A stretch of 8,389 bases of DNA from Xanthobacteraceae bacterium (GCA_030037185.1 JASHRR010000335.1:1-8389), one strand, 5' to 3'. Positions 1 through 6,373 are shown, numbered from the stretch's first letter. Numbers and translations: made by a program. The notes: generated by a model not told the origin, from the letters alone.

Positions 1-480
1 AATTAATTGACGCGGCCGCTTCTCAGTCGACCCTTGGTTTGCCAAACATTATTTACGTTCTCCCCCCTGTTTAGGCGATAATTTGCTCCTCGCAGCCAAA
101 CCCAGGATTTCCACTTGAATGTCGGTATTGGAAAATAAGAATGCTGGAATTGCAAATAACAATGCCTGGATTGTAAATATCAGCTAAACGGACAACAAAG
201 TCGCTTTTGCGACGTTATCGTGGGCTAGTAGGGGCCGGCCGCTGGTGACATTGCGACCAGTGGGCAGAGCCGTGGGCCCCTGCCACATTTTGATTGCGCC
301 AACTGTCTCCATTTGATCACAGCGGTGTAAATTCTGCTATTGGCGCCGGTGCCCTCTCAGAATCCCCGGATAGTCCACAACAATGTCGCAAAGGCGCCCC
401 TTGGTTTCACTAGCCGTGATACCGGTAGGGAGCCACCGTCCCGATTTCGATCGGTCTCGGGTGGCTGTCGTCATAAGTGC
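1..480. other. AT-rich leader region without a recognised gene
   Basis: No convincing coding sequence is visible on either strand. The stretch is clearly richer in A and T than the rest of the window, especially between about 40 and 200. It holds a degenerate tandem repeat (annotated separately), a short palindrome GTTTGcCAAAC at 38-48 and a small hairpin GTCGC-TTTT-GCGAC at 200-213. It lies directly upstream of the stranded start of the multicopper oxidase pseudogene, so it probably contains that gene's old promoter. I could not pick out a convincing -35/-10 pair. Confidence 0.5.
123..184. repeat. Degenerate 22-bp tandem repeat, about 2.8 copies
   Basis: Three consecutive AT-rich units begin at 123, 145 and 167. 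Units one and two are 22 bp and share a core resembling GGAATTGCAAATAACAATG. The third is cut short after AAATATCAGC. The period of two helical turns puts equivalent bases on one face of the DNA, as for cooperative protein binding or intrinsic curvature. The copies differ by substitutions and one-base indels, so the repeat is old. It sits about 310 bp upstream of the stranded oxidase start. Function is unknown. Confidence 0.65.
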
Positions 481-497
481 GGGGGAGGAAGCTAATG
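481..497 (+). promoter_or_regulatory. Stranded Shine-Dalgarno and start codon of the multicopper oxidase
   Basis: GGGGGAGGAA at 481-490 is a near-ideal ribosome binding site, four bases before an ATG at 495-497. As the DNA now stands, this start opens an uninteresting reading frame. If the segment 510-883 is flipped back, the same ATG, followed by TTC AAC AAA, runs into the hydrophobic signal-peptide coding sequence of the oxidase after a single-base frame correction in the AACAAACCACC run. I therefore read it as the original translation start, separated from its gene by an inversion. Confidence 0.6.
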
Positions 498-509
498 TTC
501 AACAAACCA

Positions 510-883
510 CCAGCGTTCGCGGTGCCGGTGTGTCGGTCGATTGGGGGTTGTTGGTTACCGTGATATTGAGGGTATCGCCGGCCGTTAGTGCAGGGTCGGG
601 TTCTCCATGCCGTTTGGGGTCATAAAGCAAAAACAGTTGTCGGCCAGCCGAATCGGTGGCGGTTTGATAAGAGAACCTGACGTACAGAACGCCGTTCTGG
701 CCGAACAGTGCTGCGGCTTTTGAACTACGCTGCCGGCCGCAAATCGCTGACATGGGTTGGCAACAGGGGCCACGGCAGTCGAACTGGTAACACCGGCGGC
801 GCTCGCCGCCGCGGAGCTTGCCGGGCTCGCGGTTTGAGCCGTGGCTGCACCACCTGCGGCCCACAAAGCGATGATTACGCTGG
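510..883 (-). pseudogene. Multicopper oxidase (laccase-like), inverted N-terminal part
   Basis: Read from 883 downwards, this strand encodes, in pieces, the start of a secreted multicopper oxidase. The order is a hydrophobic export signal (SVIIALWAAGGAATAQ), an Ala/Ser/Thr-rich linker, then NPCQRFAAGSVVQ, ALFGQNGVLYVRFSYQTATD, CFMTPNGMENPTLH and TAGDTLNITVTNN. The last piece is the typical first-cupredoxin-domain GDTL.I.V.N signature. At least three frameshifts separate the pieces: near 718, near 628 and near 583. The next part of the same protein lies on the opposite strand from 884 onward, so this block appears inverted. CCAGCGT at 510-516 and ACGCTGG at 877-883 mark both ends. In a working form the product would be an exported copper enzyme oxidising phenols or metals. 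It cannot be made from this arrangement. Confidence 0.82.
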
Positions 884-1345
884 CTGACGCCTTCCAATCC
901 CGTCGGGGATTCGACCGAGGCCTTCAACGCGCCCACCTGCGGAGATACGACGCAATTGACGCAAAACCCGGCGAACAGCAACGGCGTGACTGGCGGTTCG
1001 ATCAACATCGACTATCACGGCACCAACGCGAGCCCGGCGTGTCATGGCGATAACGTCGTAAAAACGCTGATCAATCCCGGAAACACTTTCTCCTACAGCA
1101 TCCGGTTCCCGACCAACGAGCCGCCGGGACTTTATTGGTATCACCCGCACGTTCATGGCCTTTGCGGAAGCTGCTGTCCAGGGCGGTGGATTCCGGAGCC
1201 CTCGTGGTTGATGGCATTAACAATATGCAGCCAGCGACTGCCGGCCCGCCCTAGCGCATCCTGATAATCCGCGACCTGCCGACGCTGCAGGGTCTGCAGG
1301 AAAGTCCTGGAGACACGGAAGGTGGCGTTCCGCGGGAGGCCTGAA
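884..1345 (+). pseudogene. Multicopper oxidase (laccase-like), continuation of first cupredoxin domain
   Basis: The frame from about 890 to 1160 reads AFNAPTCGDTTQ, then SINIDYHGTNASPACHGDN, VVKTLINPGNTFSYSIRF and PPGLYWYHPHVHG. This is the classic first domain of a multicopper oxidase with the second copper-binding motif HPHVHG intact. The first motif, normally HxHG, reads DYHG, so one copper-ligand histidine is replaced by Asp. After HVHG the frame shifts (FAEAAVQGG), then shifts again to SGALVVDGINNMQP. A TAG stop lies at 1252-1254, followed by RILIIRDLPTLQGLQESPGD up to a TGA at 1342-1344. The second and third cupredoxin domains are absent. Similarity stops where the integrase remnant begins. 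Family assignment is secure; the natural substrate is unknown. Confidence 0.88.
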
Positions 1346-1349
1346 GATG

Positions 1350-1582
1350 ACCTTGCTCGATGCGTGGCATAGTGCGTTTGGAAATCGATATCTGAGACCT
1401 TCAGTGAGGCAATCTCGCAGACGCGCAGCCCCCCGGACGTCAGAGGCAACTGAAAGGCGCGGACGTCTTTCGCGTTCGCTGTATCGGGACAGGCTTGAGG
1501 TAATTTGCGAAGTCGTTGATCCGCTGCACATGGTCATATTGGGTCTTCCGCGCGAACTGGCGGATCGTCTGTCTTCGATCAT
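1350..1582 (-). pseudogene. Tyrosine recombinase/integrase remnant (IS91-associated type)
   Basis: Starting near the ATG at 1582, the minus strand encodes MIED, then after a shift TIRQFARKTQYDHVQRINDF and ANYLK. After another shift it reads PDTANAKDVRAFQLPL running directly into GGLRVCEIASLKVSDID, then SKRTMPRIEQG after a further shift. The first part is the N-terminal DNA-binding (SAM-like) domain of integrases found with IS91-type transposons. The GLRV-E--LKVSDID block opens the catalytic domain with its first conserved Arg. Most of the linker and early catalytic domain between FQL and GGLR is deleted. Everything after IEQG, including the remaining catalytic residues and the Tyr nucleophile, is missing. 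It is a dead mobile-element fossil, adjoining the truncated oxidase at 1345-1350. Confidence 0.8.
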
Positions 1583-1677
1583 GCGCCAACCAAAAAAGCG
1601 CGACCTGCCCCGTCATTCGTGCCCGGGGGATCAGAGCACCAGCCCGTGCAGGCGGGCTTTGCACGGTTCTCTTGCAT
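1579..1677 (-). CDS. Possible 32-residue leader peptide before the integrase remnant
   Basis: A short frame beginning ATG at 1677 encodes 32 residues, starting MQENRAKPACTGWCSDPP. It is preceded by GGAGG at 1690-1686, eight bases upstream, an excellent ribosome binding site. Its TGA stop overlaps the ATG of the integrase remnant as ATGA, the arrangement used for translational coupling. I do not recognise the peptide. It has two Cys residues four apart and no membrane segment. It may be a genuine leader, a fragment of a longer protein left by deletion, or chance. Confidence 0.25.
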   Translation of the reverse strand: MQENRAKPACTGWCSDPPGTNDGAGRAFLVGA

Positions 1678-2167
1678 TGAGAAAGCCTCCGCGTATTCAA
1701 ATATTTACTTGCTGTTTGAAATCGTAATTGGCGGTTTTTGGAAAATAGCTTCCCTCGTAAAGCCGAGAGCGGAAACGCTTTATCTCGACGCTCCAGATAA
1801 CTGGCGGGACTGCAAGCAGTCCCGAGCGAACGGCGTTGGAGGTCTTTTAACCAGCGAGAGGCATGGGCCACGCCCTTCCCGCGCTCCTCATATCAGAGCT
1901 CAGAGCTGGTCGTTCGAGCACTCTGTCCGGACCCATGACGAGGCCTCGGATGTTGTAACAGGTTCTGACCTGCGAGAGCCGAGGAGAGTGGTGGGAGGCA
2001 CAAGCCCCTTCCTTCAGGAAGAGGAGGCTTCACGCAACGGGCTTGTTCGGGGCGCCGCAGCAACGCGAGGATGGGAAAGTTTAGGCCGCGGGTCATGGTA
2101 CGGTCATAGTTTTGCTGCCACCTTGACGGGCACGTCCAGAAGGACGCGTTGCAAAGGGGGAAGTGCC
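1590..2167. other. Intergenic stretch without a recognised gene
   Basis: Long frames on both strands here contain no recognisable domains and overlap each other, so I treat them as non-coding apart from the 32-residue candidate. Two inverted repeats stand out. CCGTGCA at 1644-1650 pairs with TGCACGG at 1660-1666. CGGGACTGC at 1805-1813 pairs with GCAGTCCCG at 1816-1824 across only two bases. Neither is followed by a T-run, so neither is a good terminator. The right end presumably carries the promoter of the secreted-protein gene at 2168; a TTGACG at about 2123-2128 has no convincing -10 partner. Confidence 0.4.
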
Positions 2168-2716
2168 ATGATGAAAAAAGCATTAGCCCATACGATATTC
2201 CTGGTAGTGGCGTTCTCGCTGCCAGCGGCGGCGGACGAGGCGAGTTTGAAATTCAAGCATGGGATAGGCGTCATTCCCGTCACGTCTGTTACCTGCGTTC
2301 CATCGGCCACGCCCTGCGTCAGCCCGACAGAGACAGTGACAGTCACTCAGAACGTCGTTCGCGGCCAGCAACCAGGCGGCGAGGTCTGGGTGATCGACGA
2401 GCTCGATGCCGAGGTGAGTGCAAACGGGAATATCATGGTTCGCGGAACGGGGTTGCTTCTGGGCGGCGGCAACGGCGCTGGCGGGGTCCCCGCCGGAACG
2501 AATGTGTTCGCCACACTGAGCTGCCAATCTACTTCCCCCTTTGCGCTAAGTAGTACGTCCCCTGCCGGTGTTCCAGTGTCGCCCAACGGTAACTTCCAAA
2601 TCAATGGCATGCTCTCACCGGCGCCGACGTTCCCTTGCGCCAGCCCCCTGCTCCTCATCCAAAGCGCGTCGAACTCGCACTGGTTCGCGTTCGGGATCGT
2701 CAGTTCGGACAACTGA
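2168..2716 (+). CDS. Small secreted protein of unknown function (182 residues)
   Basis: The ATG at 2168 follows AAGGGGGAA at 2154-2162. A second ATG at 2171 is also possible. The first 22 residues form a clear Sec signal: MMKK, a hydrophobic core (TIFLVVAFSLP), and AAA before Asp23. The mature protein of about 160 residues has four Cys (43, 50, 119, 157), which could form two disulphides. Its motifs include NVVRGQQPGGEVWVIDELDA, a Gly-rich RGTGLLLGGGNGAGG block near 92-106, VFATLSC and CASPLLLIQSASNSHWFAFG at the end. Strand-rich sequence with regular Gly, Thr and Val suggests a beta-sandwich. I recall similar exported hypothetical proteins from soil proteobacteria, but no function. The long open frame upstream of 2168 lacks any sign of coding. 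A GC hairpin follows 37 bp after the stop. Confidence 0.85.
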   Translation: MMKKALAHTIFLVVAFSLPAAADEASLKFKHGIGVIPVTSVTCVPSATPCVSPTETVTVTQNVVRGQQPGGEVWVIDELDAEVSANGNIMVRGTGLLLGGGNGAGGVPAGTNVFATLSCQSTSPFALSSTSPAGVPVSPNGNFQINGMLSPAPTFPCASPLLLIQSASNSHWFAFGIVSSDN

Positions 2717-2747
2717 TCCGGAGCCTGTCAACTCCGAATGCGCTGGC

Positions 2748-2780
2748 AAAAAAGGCCCCCGACCGGGGGCCAATTCTATC
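2748..2780. terminator. GC-rich terminator hairpin, T-run facing the minus strand
   Basis: GGCCCCC at 2754-2760 pairs perfectly with GGGGGCC at 2765-2771 around the loop GACC. Six A's (2748-2753) precede it. Reading plus, the tail is only AATTCTAT, a weak U-tract, yet the position just after the secreted-protein gene fits its terminator. Reading minus, the hairpin is followed by six T's, a textbook intrinsic terminator, although I see no minus-strand gene leading into it. It probably acts in both directions. Confidence 0.7.
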
Positions 2781-3808
2781 CGAAAAGCTCGCCAGGATGC
2801 TTTTGACCTCGACAAGCGGACCCTCGTTCGTCCCCATTGCCAGTAGCCAGGATCATCCACCGCTACACCAACATGACGAAGCTCTCGCGGAACCGGATGC
2901 GTCAGTCGCGCTCGTCCGGGTGTGTGGGGAGCGAGGGGGGCAACGTCCTCGCCTACCCGGCAGACCGACGTCCAATGCTTCTGGTAGGAAACGAACCGGG
3001 CTGCTGCGCAGAGTCATGCGGCCGTTTCATGTAGGAGGGTCGCTCGGCGGCCGGTAGGAACTCAGTTCGGACTTCTCGGAGGAGACTTAAGACGAGCTCG
3101 GGAGCACGAAACAGGTCCGAAACCGATGGACTGGCTACTCACCGACGCATCGACGGCAATTTTGACGGCAATTATTGGCATCCTCCTCGTGACCATCGCG
3201 TGGTAGCAATATGGAAGATAGCCGGCAGCCAGCGCCACTAGGTGGGCTGCACCACCGATTCAATGACTCAGCCTGCATGCAATACCCGATAGACGATGAC
3301 CGATGCCGAGATGCGTTGGCCGGCGGCCGTAGCGCCATAGCCCTGCGCTTTCAGCTCGCGGAGGCGGGAGGTGGGGATGGCCGTTGCGTGGTTCGGAGGC
3401 CGGGCCGTTTGGCATTAACAGCGAATTTATCTTCCGAACGCCAAATTTAATGGTGCTAGCCGGCTGCCAATTTATTTTGAGTAACCCAGCTGAGAAGCTG
3501 CGTCAAAGGGGCAACGGTCCGGGGGTCTACAGCCGATTGTAACTCCACGCACTCGGCGGAGTACCGCGCCCATGGCGAAACCGGTATTACGGGAATGGCA
3601 GTTTGCGCGGCACCGGCGGTATGCGCCGGAAAATTCCGATGCGCATGTTTACTGGCATGTGCACGTGACAACGACCGCACCGTGGGTTGAACGGGCCGAA
3701 TTGATGGCTAAAAAAGAATGGTTGGCTTGGTTTGTGCCGGCCAATTTCTCGATTAAGTCCGGCATGCTCCGGAACGGGTTCCAAAACACCGAAACAAGGA
3801 AACGCGTC
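2781..3808. other. Long stretch with no confident gene
   Basis: About one kilobase lies between the two small secreted-protein genes. Open frames exist on both strands, but none shows a recognisable domain, a good start or a consistent advantage over its overlapping rivals. The one candidate I single out is a 26-residue membrane peptide at 3126-3206. The frame of the gene at 3809 stays open upstream to 3572, including an in-frame ATG at about 3704 (MAKKEWLAWFVPAN), but that part has no signal or family features. A near-identical 13-bp sequence, TAGCCGGCAGCCA at 3219-3231 and TAGCCGGCTGCCA at 3458-3470, is the only repeat seen. Confidence 0.4.
3126..3206 (+). CDS. Possible 26-residue single-pass membrane peptide
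   Basis: The short frame from the ATG at 3126 to the TAG at 3204-3206 starts MDWLLTDASTAIL and ends with a strongly hydrophobic run, TAIIGILLVTIAW. Together these could form one transmembrane helix with the N-terminal Asp outside the membrane core. The ribosome binding site is poor: AGGT lies about ten bases upstream, and the better GGAGGAG at 3079-3085 is too far away. No homologue is recognised. Chance is a real possibility, because a hydrophobic run of this length can arise in non-coding sequence. Confidence 0.3.
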   Translation: MDWLLTDASTAILTAIIGILLVTIAW

Positions 3809-4150
3809 ATGTTGCGAAACCTACTGTTTACAGCCGCAGTGACCGCAATCGTCGCGCCGGTTGTCATGACGGCCGACGCGATGGCCGGTTCTTCTACATC
3901 TACCGAAATCGGCAAACGACACGTACGCTCGGCAGCGCATTCCGCGCCGCAGCATCACCACCAATTCGCCGCTCGCCGCACATTCACGCGCGGCTTCAAT
4001 AACGACGCGGCGGCATATTATTCGGTCCGACCAAACGTTTCGGTTTTTCGCGGGCCGGGCTATGTCTACGTGCCGCGCAAGGGCATTGTAGATGAAGCCT
4101 GCAATCTGCCGACGAGCGCATGCCCAAATGAGCTGCGCGATGTCCAATAG
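3809..4150 (+). CDS. Small secreted His-containing protein (113 residues)
   Basis: The ATG at 3809 is eight bases after AAGGA (3796-3800) and opens directly onto a Sec signal: MLRN, a hydrophobic core (LLFTAAVTAIVAPVVM), and a cleavage site AMA before Gly27. The mature part has a Ser/Thr-rich start, a His cluster (HSAPQHHHQ, 44-52), an aromatic middle (FRGPGYVYVPRKG, 80-92) and a C-terminal GIVDEACNLPTSACPNELRD with Cys98 and Cys105, a likely disulphide. I recall the GPGYV-VP-KGIV-EACNLPTS-CPNE ending from small exported hypothetical proteins of Bradyrhizobium and relatives. No function is known to me. The His cluster might bind metal, which is inference only. The frame is open upstream to 3572, but the signal peptide and ribosome binding site favour 3809. 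Confidence 0.85.
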   Translation: MLRNLLFTAAVTAIVAPVVMTADAMAGSSTSTEIGKRHVRSAAHSAPQHHHQFAARRTFTRGFNNDAAAYYSVRPNVSVFRGPGYVYVPRKGIVDEACNLPTSACPNELRDVQ

Positions 4151-4989
4151 GATTGATCCACTATTTTCGTCACCATCGCGGCAAGAGTGTTGCCTGGCAT
4201 CCCGGTCGCCGAGGCTGCGCAGCTTGGCCAGATAGACGCACTTGCTGGTCGGAAGCTGCTACTGTTCGGTCAACGGGCGTGATGGAGTCCTCCATTGCCA
4301 TTATCAAATTTCATCCCGCTCAATCCGCGATGACGGAGGACTTTATTTCGGGAACATATGAGATGCGGCGCCCGAGACCTGGCGTCAGGCGTCTGCACAT
4401 TTCGAGCAAGGAGGAACTGTTTCGGCGGCAGACATTGTGTCCGTTGCCCCCGTTGGGCGCGGGGCTGACGGCCGGGGCATGAAGCGGGCAAAGAGAGTGT
4501 CGAGCAAGCTTTATTTGCCGAAGGAAGTGGGCGATCTTCGCGAAGACTGGATGGAACGACGCCGGTGATTAATCTGGCAGATGGGAGCGATCGTCTACCG
4601 GGCACGGCGAAACGCCGCCCCCGTTACCCAAAGAGATGCGTACTTGAGCGAAGAGCAACGTGCGATCCGATCGCCGCCGGCTCCCCCCGCAGCAACGGGG
4701 CTGGGCGGCTTGGCCGAGCTCCCGCCCAGGAGGCCAATAAGGCATCCGCAAGCACTCTTATGCAGCGATAACAACTGTGGATTGTATAGAAGCGAAAGGA
4801 CTTCGGTGCAGGGGAATTCATTGCTCGGCGGCGCCGCCGCCGGCACGATCCCGCCACCGGCCTCCATCGTCGCCCAAGCCTCGCCCGCCAAATCCGCGAT
4901 CCCGCATGCGACGGAGGTAAGGAGAGCCCGTGCGCACTATCGCGCCCGAACCTGTGTTTCGTATCCTGAAGGCGAGCGCGGCTGGCCGA
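4151..4989. other. Long stretch without a recognised gene
   Basis: Overlapping open frames are present on both strands, but none carries a domain, signal peptide or convincing ribosome binding site. One frame (4157-4282, plus) reads protein-like, VLPGIPVAEAAQLGQI followed by LAGRKLLLFGQ. It lacks a start and ends in TGA, so it may be a gene fossil. Another short frame ends at 4568 with KLYLPKEVGDLREDW. I cannot assign either. Much of 4600-4900 is Ala/Pro/Arg-type GC-rich sequence, which gives open frames by composition alone. Confidence 0.35.
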
Positions 4990-5097
4990 TCAAGCCCGGG
5001 CGTTGCGCCACGCATTCCGAAATGCCGACAACCGCGGTAGCGGATAGCGGCGATAGATCCCGTAGTGCATGAGGAACCGCTTGATAAACGCGCGCAT
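4990..5097 (-). CDS. Small basic protein (35 residues)
   Basis: The minus-strand frame from the ATG at 5097 to the TGA at 4990 encodes MRAFIKRFLMHYGIYRRYPL followed by PRLSAFRNAWRNARA. ACAGGTG lies about five bases upstream and could serve as a ribosome binding site. The pattern of a short basic amphipathic helix, an IYRRY element and a final aromatic-Arg AWR block resembles very small proteins I associate with alphaproteobacterial genomes. I cannot name a family. With about nine Arg/Lys and no acidic residue it could bind nucleic acid or lie along a membrane. The frame is open further upstream: an ATG at 5178 gives about 62 residues and a GTG at 5220 gives 76. The compact form looks best. 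Confidence 0.5.
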   Translation of the reverse strand: MRAFIKRFLMHYGIYRRYPLPRLSAFRNAWRNARA

Positions 5098-5489
5098 AGC
5101 CACACCTGTCGTTTCTTCCCTCGGCAATGCTTCTCGGCGAAATAAGTTCAGCCGGGCATCGCACTTTAGCTTGGTCATAGTAGCTCGAATTTTTTTATGA
5201 TTTTTGCAGGAAACGATCACATCTTTATGAACTCTCGGAGCCGCGCTTCAGCGCCTCCTGCAGAAGCACGATTTGGCGCGCGGCAGCCTCTGATTCTATC
5301 CTTATTCCCCTTACATTTCAGTGCGTTGACGCAAGATCCGGCAACAGAGACCAACTGCTTCTGCTCGGCGGCCGGGTTCGTCCGGGCCCGGCGTGTTCAT
5401 CAGGATGCGCAGTGCTCGAGTGAAATCACAAGCCCGGTTATAGCCAAGTGAGAACTGGTTTGGCCCCTGTTGTTACGGCACCACTCCTC
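5098..5489. other. Intergenic stretch between the small basic gene and bpt
   Basis: No plausible gene is visible. A short AT-rich run at about 5186-5206 lies upstream of the small basic gene and may hold its promoter, but the candidate elements are weak. The remainder is GC-rich, with open frames that show no domain. The window's only gene ending toward this stretch is bpt, which runs leftward. Confidence 0.35.
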
Positions 5490-5535
5490 AAGTCTGGGCT
5501 TCGGCTTGATTTCGCAAATCTCGAACTCCAGACTT
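5490..5535 (-). terminator. Stem structure at the end of bpt, possible terminator
   Basis: AAGTCTGG and its exact complement CCAGACTT lie at 5490-5497 and 5528-5535, the latter overlapping the last base of the bpt stop region. Between them is a nested small hairpin GATTT-GCG-AAATC (minus-strand reading). The transcript could therefore fold into a branched structure right after the stop codon. There is no T-run, so it would be a poor intrinsic terminator. It may instead protect the 3' end of the message, or be chance. Confidence 0.3.
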
Positions 5536-6287
5536 CACTTTTCGACGCGAAGCCATCCCTCAGGCGCAAGCCTTTCCTGCGGCAGAAAGCGTCCTTTGTA
5601 ATCCATCTTGCGGGAGCCGTGCACCCAGTAGCCGAGGTACACATAGGCAAGACCCATGTGTCGCGCCCGTGCGATGTGGTCGAGGATCATGAAGGTGCCC
5701 AGCGAGCGGTGCTCGGGCTCCGGCTCGTAAAACGAATAAACCATTGACAGCCCATCCTTGAGGACGTCCGTCAACGCTACGGCGAGGAGCTCTCCCTTGG
5801 GGCTGGAAATGGAGGTACGAGCGCCGGAGCTGCGGCGCCGATATTCGATTATCCTGGTCTGAACATGGCTGTCCTCGACCATCATGGCGTAATCCAGCAC
5901 CGTCATGTCGGCCATCCCGCCGTCGTAGTGGCGGGCGTCGAGATAGGCGCGGAAGACGGAATACTGCTCGGAGCTCGGCACCGCGAGACGCATCTCGCCC
6001 TCAAGGTCTCGGTTGCGGTCAAGCACGCGGCGCATGTTGCGGGTCGGGCGAAACTCATTGGCGATGACCCGCACCGACACGCAGGCCCGGCAACCCTCGC
6101 AAGCCGGCCGGTACGCGATCGACTGGCTGCGCCGGAAGTCTCCGTGCGTGAGCAGATTGTTGAGATCACTGGCGCGGTCCCCGACCAGATGCGTGAACAC
6201 CTTCCGCTCTTCCTGCCCCGGCAAATAGGGACACGGCGAGGGCGCGGTCAGGTAGAACTGCGGCGTATCGCGGGAATGCTGGGTCAA
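5535..6287 (-). CDS. bpt: Aspartate/glutamate leucyltransferase (bacterial protein transferase)
   Basis: The 250-residue product adds leucine from Leu-tRNA to proteins with N-terminal Asp or Glu. This makes them N-degron substrates that ClpS delivers to the Clp protease in the cytosol. The N-terminal domain shows CPYLPG (Cys19) and [13 protein letters not shown] (Cys63, 66, 69), the conserved cysteines of the ATE/Bpt family. The C-terminal domain has [26 protein letters not shown], a SMVYSFYEP block and the final [20 protein letters not shown] signature. Length matches the family. I chose TTG at 6287 because the protein from there ([13 protein letters not shown]) begins like known Bradyrhizobium relatives and GAAGAAG precedes it. 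The ATG at 6359 would add 24 residues of Pro/Arg-rich sequence unlike the family. The gene is intact and appears monocistronic, with long non-coding flanks. Confidence 0.96.
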   Translation of the reverse strand: MTQHSRDTPQFYLTAPSPCPYLPGQEERKVFTHLVGDRASDLNNLLTHGDFRRSQSIAYRPACEGCRACVSVRVIANEFRPTRNMRRVLDRNRDLEGEMRLAVPSSEQYSVFRAYLDARHYDGGMADMTVLDYAMMVEDSHVQTRIIEYRRRSSGARTSISSPKGELLAVALTDVLKDGLSMVYSFYEPEPEHRSLGTFMILDHIARARHMGLAYVYLGYWVHGSRKMDYKGRFLPQERLAPEGWLRVEK

Positions 6288-6373
6288 AGGCTTCTTCGTG
6301 CGCGTTCGATGAGGTGCGTTATTTGTCTGGGGCCGGGGGCCGCCGCCCTCGCCGACCATAGATTTGCGCGGTT

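Noticed and set aside
11..30. NotI and SalI-like sites at the left edge resembling cloning-vector sequence
   Set aside because: GCGGCCGC occurs naturally in GC-rich genomes and the surrounding bases show no other vector features.
510..883. Programmed, phase-variable inversion switch controlling the oxidase
   Set aside because: The flanking inverted repeats are only 7 bp, much shorter than known invertase sites. The gene carries frameshifts and a stop in both blocks, and the neighbouring recombinase is dead. One-off inversion in a decaying gene is simpler.
1805..1824. CGGGACTGC/GCAGTCCCG as an intrinsic terminator
   Set aside because: No T-run follows on either strand and no gene ends beside it. 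It remains only an unexplained palindrome.
3219..3470. Direct repeat TAGCCGGC(A/T)GCCA as ends of a small mobile element
   Set aside because: The repeat has one mismatch, is built round the common GCCGGC, and there are no terminal inverted repeats or transposase in the 240 bp between the copies.
4581..5072. Plus-strand 163-residue open frame
   Set aside because: Ala/Pro/Arg-rich composition, no domain, no convincing start, and it overlaps the more gene-like small basic frame on the other strand.
5360..5395. Possible tRNA 3' part around GGGTTCGTCC
   Set aside because: No acceptor or anticodon stem can be folded around it and no CCA end is present.
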